Shown here: positions 18,883 through 28,507 of the stretch, one piece after another
How positions within the stretch are numbered: the stretch's first letter is position 1
How the letters are laid out: each line of letters begins with the position of its first letter
From: an uncultured Armatimonadota bacterium
Lineage (GTDB): Bacteria > Armatimonadota > Fimbriimonadia > Fimbriimonadales > GBS-DC
Reading direction: 5' to 3'
NCBI GenBank assembly: GCA_937139515.1
Contig: CAKZQI010000293.1
Location: 1 to 32,224, forward strand
Length of the DNA stretch: 32,224 bases
Position numbers and translations under genes: made by a program
Notes under the pieces: model-generated
Told to the model about the DNA's origin: nothing
The model's database searches: none
Seen by the model: only the letters and a program-made list of their open reading frames with translations

Positions 18883-19069
18883 GAGGGTGTTCGAAAAATC
18901 GTAGCACGGGCATCCTGCCCGTGAAAAATCGGGTAGGTCAGGGCAGAATGGGTACGCTGGGAGCGCAGGCGTCTGCCTGCATCGTCGTTGAGGACCGCTT
19001 GGTGAGGGATGCCCATGCCATGCATTCGGGCGGGACGCCCGCGATCTCCATGATTTTTTGAACACCCTC
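18883..19069. mobile_element. MITE-like element copy B
   Basis: GAGGGTGTTCGAAAAATC...GATTTTTTGAACACCCTC inverted ends with several internal hairpins (GCACGGGCATCCTGCCCGTG etc.). Confidence 0.8.
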
Positions 19070-19078
19070 GCTCCCCCC

Positions 19079-19108
19079 TTGAATTGTCCACACACGCTGG
19101 GGTATACT
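19079..19108 (+). promoter_or_regulatory. tRNA-Glu promoter (TTGAAT-N18-TATACT)
   Basis: -35 19079-19084, -10 19103-19108; predicted TSS just before the tRNA. Confidence 0.6.
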
Positions 19109-19120
19109 TTCATTCTGCGT

Positions 19121-19197
19121 GGGGCCATGGTCTAGGGGACTAGGACGCCTGGTTTTCAGCCAGGAGGACGGGGGTTCGAATCCCCCTGGCCCTACCA
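19121..19197 (+). tRNA. tRNA-Glu (anticodon TTC), CCA encoded
   Basis: GGGGCCA TG GTCT AGGGGACT AGGAC CCTGG-TTTTCAG-CCAGG GGGGG-TTCGAAT-CCCCC TGGCCCT A CCA; G1:U72 closing pair. Confidence 0.93.
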
Positions 19198-19265
19198 CTC
19201 TGAGATTTTGATTCTAACCTCTCTATCCTGTACAGAGGGTTATCCCAAGAGACACCTGCCCAACT

Positions 19266-21335
<2,070 letters not shown>

Positions 21336-21378
21336 TTAGTATGCCTCCCTGTATGCCACAGCGTGTGGTTGTGTACAA

Positions 21379-21384
21379 GATTAT
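21379..21384 (-). promoter_or_regulatory. Putative gyrB -10 region (GGTATAAT)
   Basis: Minus strand ttaGGTATAATcttgta, about 50 nt before ATG with SD AGGGAGG. Coordinates approximate. Confidence 0.4.
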
Positions 21385-21392
21385 ACCTAATC

Positions 21393-22100
21393 TCAGTAGT
21401 CGTCATCGTCGTACCATCGGTTGGGTAGGGGCTGGGGGCGTATCCCCAGCAGTTTGATGGTGGCGACGCCCGCCACGAAGCCCCCGATGTGCGCCAAGTA
21501 GGCAACCCCAGGTGAAGCGAAGAAGAACTGCGAGATGAACCACAGCACCAAGAAGAAGATAGCGGGCACCTCCACGAAGGTGATGATGAAGAAGAAGAGC
21601 ACGCAGTCCAATCGGGCATGGGGAAAGAGCAGGAGGTAGGCGCCCATCACGCCCGCAATCGCCCCACTTGCGCCCACCAGCTGGATAGGCGAACCCCAGT
21701 TGAACAGCACATGCGCCCACACCGCCACAAAACCCCAAATCAAATAGAGCAACAGGTACCGAAAGTGCCCCAGCCTGTCTTCCACATTGTTGCCGAAAAT
21801 CCAGAGCGACCACATGTTGAACAGGATGTGCAAAAACCCGCCGTGCAGGAACATCGAGGTGAAAATGGTGAGGAACGGCGACACAATCGGTTCGGTGCGG
21901 ATGCCTGCCTCAACCATGCGCATCTTGACGAAGAAGGGCAGCTCGGTGCCTGTGAGCTCCGCAGGAATCGCAGAATAGGTGCGCGTGATGTCGGGATTGT
22001 TCACCTGCATAATGAACACGATGATGTTGACCGCAATAATCCCGACCGTAACAACGGGGAATCGGCGTGTCGGGTTGTGGTCGCGAATCGGTATCAGCAT
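21393..22100 (-). CDS. Rhomboid family intramembrane serine protease
   Basis: SMFLHGGFLHILFNMWSLWIFG, GASGAIAGVMGAY (catalytic Ser), LAHIGGFVAG (catalytic His). Confidence 0.93.
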   Translation of the reverse strand: MLIPIRDHNPTRRFPVVTVGIIAVNIIVFIMQVNNPDITRTYSAIPAELTGTELPFFVKMRMVEAGIRTEPIVSPFLTIFTSMFLHGGFLHILFNMWSLWIFGNNVEDRLGHFRYLLLYLIWGFVAVWAHVLFNWGSPIQLVGASGAIAGVMGAYLLLFPHARLDCVLFFFIITFVEVPAIFFLVLWFISQFFFASPGVAYLAHIGGFVAGVATIKLLGIRPQPLPNRWYDDDDY

Positions 22101-22179
22101 CGGCTGTCGGCTCCTGCTAGCAATTTTCGGCAGGAAGGACGGCTTTCCCTGCTGGTTTTATCGAACCCTCGTCCCAGCG

Positions 22180-22494
22180 CTACAGATCGCGGAAGCGAAA
22201 CTGATAGACCACCCACGCCGCAATCCGAAGGATACCCACATAAGGCGCAGGCGAACAGCTCAGTCCTATCATCAGCACGACGAGCGCCATCTGCCACCAA
22301 GCGACCGCCTGGTCAACCGCGTCTACAATCCACCAGAACGCCAGCAGCCCACTGAGCAAGACCCAACTCAGCCAAAACACTCCTTCTGAGAAGGGGAAAA
22401 ACGGGAGGAAGAACCACAATAGGAAGACCCCCCACCCGATGAACAGCCATGAGCTGCCAAACGCATCCACAATGTTAGAGCACAGATTCGCCAT
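22180..22494 (-). CDS. Multi-TM hypothetical membrane protein
   Basis: Hydrophobic Trp-rich ORF MANLCSNIVDAFGSSWLFIGWGVFLLWFFLPFF... Confidence 0.5.
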   Translation of the reverse strand: MANLCSNIVDAFGSSWLFIGWGVFLLWFFLPFFPFSEGVFWLSWVLLSGLLAFWWIVDAVDQAVAWWQMALVVLMIGLSCSPAPYVGILRIAAWVVYQFRFRDL

Positions 22495-22573
22495 CGCCAG
22501 CCCTCCGTTCAAAACGACCACTTCTGATTACTTGGGATGCCTACTCTGTGTTCCTACGATTGATGGAAGCCTC

Positions 22574-22700
22574 CCAAAACCGTGGCACGGGCATCCTGCC
22601 CGTGAGCAGAAACAGGTGGCGGACACAGTAAGCGTTCTTAGGTAAGATGCCCAAACCACGAGCTGGGAACGCAGGCGGTAGCACTCAACAGCGAGCTTGG
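22574..22700. mobile_element. Degenerate MITE-like copy C (no clear inverted ends)
   Basis: Contains CGTGGCACGGGCATCCTGCCCGTGAG and GGGAACGCAGGCG words of the family. Confidence 0.5.
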
Positions 22701-22719
22701 GTTCAACTCGAAAAGCCCA

Positions 22720-23063
22720 CCCTGTCACCCTGAGCGTCAGCGAAGGGTCTTTCCGTGTGTTTTATTGAGATTCTTCGCTTCGCTCAGAATGACAAAAGAG
22801 GGGCGCCCGAATGACAGTCCTCCACCCTGTCACCCTGAGCGTCAGCAAAGAGTCTCTCTTTGTGTTTTATTGAGAGAGATTCTTCGCTTCGATCAGAATG
22901 ACAGCCCCTCCACACCGTCACTCTGAGCAATAGCGAAGGGTCTGGCTCGGAGTTGCATTGAGATTCTTCGCCGCGCTCAGAATGACATCCTTTACCTTGA
23001 CACCCTGAGTGTTAGAAGGGTCTGGGCTTAGGGGTCTTGGAAGTTCTTCGCTTCGCTCAGAAG
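22720..23063. repeat. Array of about 4 dispersed hairpin repeat units
   Basis: GTCACCCTGAGCGTCAGCGAAGGGTCT...GAGATTCTTCGCTTCGCTCAGAATGAC repeated with variation at about 22724, 22827, 22913 and 22999. Confidence 0.85.
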
Positions 23064-23064
23064 A

Positions 23065-23258
23065 GAGGGTGTTTGAAAAATCACTGGGAGCGCGGGCGTC
23101 TCGCCCGCCCATGGCTTGGGCATCCTTGCCCAAGAAACTCTCAGGATATTGCAGGCGAGACGCCTGTGTTCCCAGCGGACACATCCTATCCGACCTCGTG
23201 TTTTGCGTGCTTCGCTACACGGGCAGGATGCCCGTGCCACGATTTTTCAAACACCCTC
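23065..23258. mobile_element. MITE-like element copy D, nested in the hairpin repeat
   Basis: GAGGGTGTTTGAAAAATC...GATTTTTCAAACACCCTC ends; flanks TCGCTCAGAA / TCGCTCAAAA. Confidence 0.8.
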
Positions 23259-23391
23259 TCGCTCAAAATGACAAAGAGGGAGCAGAATGACAGAGGGGGG
23301 GCGAGGGGGTGAGGTTCTCCGAAACCTGTGCCGCCGTCAATTTTCAAACACCCTCACTCCCGTACAGGTATACTTAGAAGGGGTGAACCGA

Positions 23392-23850
23392 ATGTTTCAG
23401 CAACAACGAAGGGAGCGTCGCCCGAAACCGCCCAGCGCCAGCCAACTCAGGGCGATGGAACGCCGAACCCATGACCTTATCAACGAGCAGAGAAAGCGCG
23501 CCAAGTTAGCGCCTTTAGCATGGGACGATCGGGTAGCTCAGGTGGCGCGCGCCCACAGCCAACGCATGGCAGACGCCAACTTCTTTGACCACACCGATCC
23601 CCGATTCGGCGATGTGGATAAACGCTTAGACCGATTCGGCGTGCAATGGCAGATGTGTGGCGAGAACATCTTCACCTGCAACGGTTTCCGTAATCCCGAA
23701 CAGCTTGCCGTGCGCGAGTGGATGAATAGCCCCAGACACCGCCAAAATATCCTGACCGCCGAGTTCACACACGCGGGTATCGGAATCGTCTACCGCTCGG
23801 ACGGAAGCTACTACTTCACTCAGGTGTTCATTCGCCCGCTCAAGCGTTAG
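23392..23850 (+). CDS. CAP/SCP-domain protein (alternative GTG start at 23383)
   Basis: THDLINEQRKRAKLAPLAWDDRVAQVARAHSQRMADANFFDHTDPRFGDVDKR...GENIFTCN...NSPRHRQNILTAEFTHAGIGIVY. Confidence 0.9.
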   Translation: MFQQQRRERRPKPPSASQLRAMERRTHDLINEQRKRAKLAPLAWDDRVAQVARAHSQRMADANFFDHTDPRFGDVDKRLDRFGVQWQMCGENIFTCNGFRNPEQLAVREWMNSPRHRQNILTAEFTHAGIGIVYRSDGSYYFTQVFIRPLKR

Positions 23851-23884
23851 GCGACTCTGTAGAATACGGTAATCTTTCGCTGTA

Positions 23885-23913
23885 GGGTATCCTATAATTA
23901 GAAGAAGATACCC
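23885..23913 (+). promoter_or_regulatory. Inverted repeat GGGTATC-N15-GATACCC enclosing TATAAT upstream of recX (candidate operator)
   Basis: Direct reading; -10 TATAAT at 23893-23898. Confidence 0.5.
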
Positions 23914-23926
23914 TCGCTGGCACTCT

Positions 23927-24436
23927 GTGACCGCGCCGTTTCAGAAACCGTTCAGAGGTGGGCAAGCGATGGTTCCGACGCAGGAATGCCTTGCGCAAGC
24001 AATTGAGATGGCGCTCCGCTGGCTCAGGAGGCGTGACTACAGCCAGCAAGAGATGACCCAACGCCTGCTTGCAAAGGGTTTTTCGGAAGAGACGGTTCAG
24101 CAGGCGATTGAATGGCTCGTAGAAGAGCGATGGCTTTCCGATACCCGATTGGCGAACCGATTAGTGCAGAAGTTCACCGAGAGCCAGCCATCTGGCATTG
24201 CACGCATCGAGCGCGAGTTGGAACAGCGCGGGCTGGCACCGCCCGAGTCTCTGCAGATCGACGAGGAGACCCGTGCCGTGCAAGCTTTGACCCAACGGTT
24301 TGGAGAGCCACCCGAGCACGCGGACGCCCGAACGGTCGCCCGATGGTTCCGCTTCCTGCTCCAACGCGGTTTCGAGCCTGAGATCGCCGAGAACGCCCTC
24401 CATCGCTGGAACCCCGCCCTGAACGAGACCCTGTAA
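23927..24436 (+). CDS. recX: RecX family regulatory protein (GTG start; ATG alternative at 23969)
   Basis: ALRWLRRRDYSQQEMTQRLLAKGFSEETVQQAIEWLVEERWLSDTRLANRLVQ. Confidence 0.85.
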   Translation: MTAPFQKPFRGGQAMVPTQECLAQAIEMALRWLRRRDYSQQEMTQRLLAKGFSEETVQQAIEWLVEERWLSDTRLANRLVQKFTESQPSGIARIERELEQRGLAPPESLQIDEETRAVQALTQRFGEPPEHADARTVARWFRFLLQRGFEPEIAENALHRWNPALNETL

Positions 24437-24476
24437 ATGGGGAGTCCCCTCCCCGACTCGCTCAGGAGGCGATACG

Positions 24477-26069
24477 ATGGAAACCATTTGGATTATTATC
24501 ATAGCCGTTGTGGCAGTGCTCTCAGCGTTCGCTGGCTACCAGATTGCCAAGCGCAAACAGGTCAGCGAGCTGAGCCTGCACTCTCACAAAGAACTTCAAG
24601 AGGCAGAAGAGAAACTGCGCCAAATCCAACAACAGATTGCGCAGAGAGAACAAGAGCGCACGCAACTGGAGCGCGATTGCGAGACGACCCTGCGTGAGGC
24701 GAATGTCAAGGCGCGCGAAGAGGCGCACCGCATCATCGAACAGGCAGAGCAAGAAGCCCGCGAGAAACGCACCGAAATCCTCCGACTGGAACAGCGACTG
24801 CTCCAGCGTGAGGAACTGCTGGAACACCGCTTTGAACTGTTGGAGCAGAAAGAGCATACGCTGATGGAACGCGAGGCTCTGCTAACTAAGAAGCAAGGCG
24901 AACTGCGCGAGGTGCTCGCTCAGCGTCGCTTTGAGCTGGAACGAATCGGCGGAATGAGCGCCGACCAAGCGCGCGAAATCCTGTTGAGAGAGGTGCGCGA
25001 CGAAATCGAGCACGAAGCGACCCTCCTCGCCAAGCAGATTGAAGAGGAGGCTCGACGCGACGCCGAGCGGCGCGCCCGAATGATTATCCTGGATACGATT
25101 CAGCGCTGTGTGGTGGACCATGTCGCCCAAAACACCATCACGGTCATCCATCTGCCCAACGAGGATATGAAAGGGCGTATCATCGGGCGCGAGGGACGCA
25201 ACATCCGCCACTTTGAACATGTGACGGGCGTTGATTTGATTATCGACGAGACGCCTGAGGCGGTCACACTCTCCTCGTTTGAACCCGTGCGCCGAGAGAT
25301 CGCACGCATTACCCTCACCCGCCTCATCGAGGACGGGCGTATCCACCCCGCACGAATTGAAGAAGAGTACGAACGCGCCAAAGCGGAGGTCGAACGGCGT
25401 GTGTGGCAGGCGGGCGAGGAAGCCGTGCTGCAGGTAGGGCTGACTGGGATGCACCCCGAAATCGTGCGCACGCTGGGCAAACTGCGCTACCGCACCAGCT
25501 ACGCCCAAAATGTGTTAGACCACTCCATCGAGGTGGCGATGCTGGCAGGTCTCATCGCTTCGGAGCTGGGGATGGACACGCGCCTCGTGAAGCGCGCTGC
25601 GCTCCTGCACGACATCGGCAAAGCCTTAGAGAACTCTAACGACGGTCCGCACGCTCTGGTAGGGATGGACTTCCTACGCCGATACGGCGAGAGCGAGATT
25701 GTGTGCAACGCTGTGGGCGCCCACCACTACGATATCGAACCGCTCGGCTTGGAAGCCCATGTGGTGATTATCGCCGACTCCATCTCTGCGGCGCGCCCTG
25801 GCGCTCGGCGCGAGTCGCTCCAGCAGTTCCTCAAGCGCATGCAAGACTTGGAGCGCATTGCCACCAGCTTTGAGGGCGTGGAGAAGGTGTACGCCATCCA
25901 AGCGGGGCGTGAGGTGCGCGTGCTGGTCAAACCGAACGAGGTGGACGACCTGCGCGCCCATCAGCTCGCCCGTGAGATTGCCCACAAAATCCAGTCGGAG
26001 CTGGAGTACCCGGGACAAGTCAAGGTGACGGTGGTGCGTGAGGTGCGTGCTCACCACATCGCCCACTAA
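24477..26069 (+). CDS. rny: Ribonuclease Y
   Basis: N-terminal TM and coiled coil, KH GRIIGREGRNIRHFEHVTGVDLIIDETPEAVTLSSFEPVRREIA, HD domain LLHDIGKALE. Confidence 0.97.
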   Translation: METIWIIIIAVVAVLSAFAGYQIAKRKQVSELSLHSHKELQEAEEKLRQIQQQIAQREQERTQLERDCETTLREANVKAREEAHRIIEQAEQEAREKRTEILRLEQRLLQREELLEHRFELLEQKEHTLMEREALLTKKQGELREVLAQRRFELERIGGMSADQAREILLREVRDEIEHEATLLAKQIEEEARRDAERRARMIILDTIQRCVVDHVAQNTITVIHLPNEDMKGRIIGREGRNIRHFEHVTGVDLIIDETPEAVTLSSFEPVRREIARITLTRLIEDGRIHPARIEEEYERAKAEVERRVWQAGEEAVLQVGLTGMHPEIVRTLGKLRYRTSYAQNVLDHSIEVAMLAGLIASELGMDTRLVKRAALLHDIGKALENSNDGPHALVGMDFLRRYGESEIVCNAVGAHHYDIEPLGLEAHVVIIADSISAARPGARRESLQQFLKRMQDLERIATSFEGVEKVYAIQAGREVRVLVKPNEVDDLRAHQLAREIAHKIQSELEYPGQVKVTVVREVRAHHIAH

Positions 26070-26078
26070 GAGCAGGGG

Positions 26079-26084
26079 TATAAT
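26079..26084 (+). promoter_or_regulatory. -10 box TATAAT, 6 nt before HIT ATG (leaderless candidate)
   Basis: agcaggggTATAATccgattATG. Confidence 0.55.
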
Positions 26085-26090
26085 CCGATT

Positions 26091-26606
26091 ATGAGCGAGC
26101 GACTGTGGGCGCCGTGGCGGATGCAGTATGTATCCACCGCCAACCAGCCAAGTGAGGGCTGTATCTTTTGCAACAAGCCCGCCGAGGCGAACGACGCCGA
26201 GAACCTCATCGTCGCCCGCTCGGAGCTCTGCTACGCCATTTTGAACCTGTATCCCTACACCAGTGGGCACTTGATGGTCGTGCCCTACCGCCACACGAGC
26301 GACTTCACCCGCCTCAGCGCGGAAGAGAGTTTAGACCTGTTCCAGCTCGCTCAGCAGTGTGTGTCGGCTCTGGAGCGCACCTATCGCCCCGATGGATTCA
26401 ATATTGGCTTCAACTTGGGTCGCTCAGCAGGGGCAGGGATTGAGGAGCACCTGCATATGCATATTGTGCCCCGCTGGTATGGCGACACGAACTTTATGAC
26501 CACGATTGGCGAGGTGCGTGTGTTGCCCGAGTCGCTGGAACAGACCTACCAACGCCTGGCAAGCGCTTTGCAGGAGGTGCGTGCCGATGGAAGAGCGCCC
26601 CGTTGA
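26091..26606 (+). CDS. HIT family hydrolase/Ap4A phosphorylase-like
   Basis: LWAPWRMQYV, CIFC, NLYPYTSGHLMVVPYRH, HLHMHIVPRW histidine triad. Confidence 0.93.
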   Translation: MSERLWAPWRMQYVSTANQPSEGCIFCNKPAEANDAENLIVARSELCYAILNLYPYTSGHLMVVPYRHTSDFTRLSAEESLDLFQLAQQCVSALERTYRPDGFNIGFNLGRSAGAGIEEHLHMHIVPRWYGDTNFMTTIGEVRVLPESLEQTYQRLASALQEVRADGRAPR

Positions 26607-27258
26607 AGAGCTGTTGGCGGAAGTCGCCGAGCGTGCGCGCGTCTGCACCCACTGCCACCTATCGCAGACACGCACGCAGGTCGTGTTCGGGGAGGGCAAC
26701 CCGCGTTCCCCTCTAGTGATTGTGGGCGAGGGACCTGGCGAGCAAGAGGACGCCACAGGACGCCCGTTTGTGGGGCGTGCGGGCGCCCTGCTGGACAAGG
26801 CACTGCGCGATGCGGGCATGGCACGGCGCCATGTGTACATCTGCAATGTGGTTAAGTGCCGTGCGTTCATCATAGAAAACGGGCGTGTTCGCAATCGCCC
26901 GCCCACTCAAGAGGAGATTCAAGCCTGCTTGCCGTGGCTGGATGCCCAGCTCACGATTATCCGTCCGCTGGTGATAGTGTGCTTAGGTGCGCCTTCTGCA
27001 TCCACCCTTATCCATAAGAACTTCAAGATGATGCAGGAGCGTGGACAGTGGTTTGCCTCCAAGTGGGCGCCTGCCGTGATTGCAGCGCTCCATCCTGCCT
27101 ACATCCTACGGCAAGCGGGTGAAGCCTACGAGCGTGCCTACCAGTCCCTCGTGAGCGACCTACAATCAGCACGCCAAAAGGTGATTGAACTCCGACGCAA
27201 ACAAGAAGAGCAACAGCCCATCCAACCTGAGGGTGAGGAACAACTAAGCCTATTCTGA
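26587..27258 (+). CDS. Family-4 uracil-DNA glycosylase (UDGa) with C-terminal QLSLF clamp-binding-like motif
   Basis: CTHCHLSQTRTQVVFGEGNPRSPLVIVGEGPGEQEDATGRPFVGRAGALLD, NVVKCR, ALHPAYILRQ; C-terminus EGEEQLSLF. Confidence 0.9.
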   Translation: MEERPVEELLAEVAERARVCTHCHLSQTRTQVVFGEGNPRSPLVIVGEGPGEQEDATGRPFVGRAGALLDKALRDAGMARRHVYICNVVKCRAFIIENGRVRNRPPTQEEIQACLPWLDAQLTIIRPLVIVCLGAPSASTLIHKNFKMMQERGQWFASKWAPAVIAALHPAYILRQAGEAYERAYQSLVSDLQSARQKVIELRRKQEEQQPIQPEGEEQLSLF

Positions 27259-27264
27259 GGGAGG

Positions 27265-27270
27265 TATAAT
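27265..27270 (+). promoter_or_regulatory. -10 box TATAAT, 7 nt before methyltransferase ATG
   Basis: gggagGTATAATcgcttgtATG. Confidence 0.5.
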
Positions 27271-27277
27271 CGCTTGT

Positions 27278-28504
27278 ATGCAGGAGCGTTCTCAGAGGGG
27301 ACTCGGCGAGGTAGAGTACGGTTTGCTATCAGAAACCGAGCATAGCGATGATTTTTCTCTCAACGGTGAAACAGTGGGGTACATCTGCGAGCGCCAGTTA
27401 AGCTTATCGATGTGGGAGGCAGAAGCGAGCCAGTCTTGTCCCTCTGAGTCCCACTCTACAAATGGGATTCAGGTAGAGCCCCCTCTTGAGCCTTTTGTCG
27501 ATAGGGTCATCTGCGGAGACTGTAAAGATATACTGGCAAAAATCCCCGAGAACACTATCGATGCTATCATCACCAGCCCACCTTACTATCGCCAACGAGA
27601 ATACGGAGTGGAAACCACGCTGATAGGAAACGAAGAGGCGTTGGAGGACTACATCGAGAACTTAGTTTCTATATTTCGGAGATGCCTTGAACTCCTCAAG
27701 CCTACTGGGAGCCTCTTCGTGAACTTGGGTGATAAATACGAAGAGGGGTCGCTCTTGCTTGTACCCTACCTGTTCGCGCACCGTTTGACACAAGCCACAG
27801 GAGCGAAGCTGATTAATGTGATTACTTGGGTCAAACCGAATCCTGAGCCTCGCCAGTACAAGAGGCGTTTAGTGAGCAGTACCGAGCCGATATTTCATTT
27901 CGTGAAGACCAGTGAATATAAGTACTTCTATGACCAATTTTGTTCACACAGGGATGTTGCGCGGAAGCGGGTCAAAGGAGGGGACAACATTGGCAAACGA
28001 TACTTGGAACTCATAAAGCAGTCCGAACTCACACCTGAGCAGAAAAGCTTGGCACGCAAAGAAATCATCCAAGCGATTCAGGAAGTCAAGCAAGGAGAGA
28101 TTGCTTCGTTTCGCGTGAAGATACGCGGAATACATTCCGAAGCCTACGGTGGGCACGAGGGCGGGCGAAAGAGCCATCTTAAGTCAAAAGGATTCACCGT
28201 GATAAAAATGTATGACCGTGCTATACGGCGTGATGTGATTGAATGCCCTATTCTCTCGCTGAAATCTCTGAAGCACCCTGCAGTTTATCCAGAGTACCTT
28301 GTTCAAGAACTGCTCAAGCTAACCACCCAGCCCGGCGATGTGGTTTTGGACCCGTTCTTGGGGTCGGGAACGACCTCTGTTGTTGCAAAGCGAATGGCGA
28401 GACACTATCTCGGCATTGAAATCAATCCCGACTATTGTGAAATTGCTAATGAGCGTCTTGAAAATACATCGGTTAGTCCTGATGCGGTGGAATTCTACCT
28501 ATAG
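27278..28504 (+). CDS. Site-specific DNA methyltransferase (TSPPYY; beta-class N4-C/N6-A)
   Basis: FVDRVICGDCKDILAKIPENTIDAIITSPPYYRQREYG (motif IV) ... VVLDPFLGSGTTSVVAKRMARHYLGIEINPDYCEIANERL (motif I/X); AT-richer than neighbours. Confidence 0.9.
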   Translation: MQERSQRGLGEVEYGLLSETEHSDDFSLNGETVGYICERQLSLSMWEAEASQSCPSESHSTNGIQVEPPLEPFVDRVICGDCKDILAKIPENTIDAIITSPPYYRQREYGVETTLIGNEEALEDYIENLVSIFRRCLELLKPTGSLFVNLGDKYEEGSLLLVPYLFAHRLTQATGAKLINVITWVKPNPEPRQYKRRLVSSTEPIFHFVKTSEYKYFYDQFCSHRDVARKRVKGGDNIGKRYLELIKQSELTPEQKSLARKEIIQAIQEVKQGEIASFRVKIRGIHSEAYGGHEGGRKSHLKSKGFTVIKMYDRAIRRDVIECPILSLKSLKHPAVYPEYLVQELLKLTTQPGDVVLDPFLGSGTTSVVAKRMARHYLGIEINPDYCEIANERLENTSVSPDAVEFYL

Positions 28505-28507
28505 CTT

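Noticed and set aside
22720-23063. Possible CRISPR array because of spaced repeats
   Set aside because: Repeats are palindromic, divergent and alternate in orientation; spacers are not uniform in length or unique; no cas genes.
23009-23312. Small ORFs (ARASRPPMAWASLP..., GRLARPWLGHPCP...)
   Set aside because: Translations of MITE and hairpin repeats, recurring as spurious ORFs at every repeat copy.
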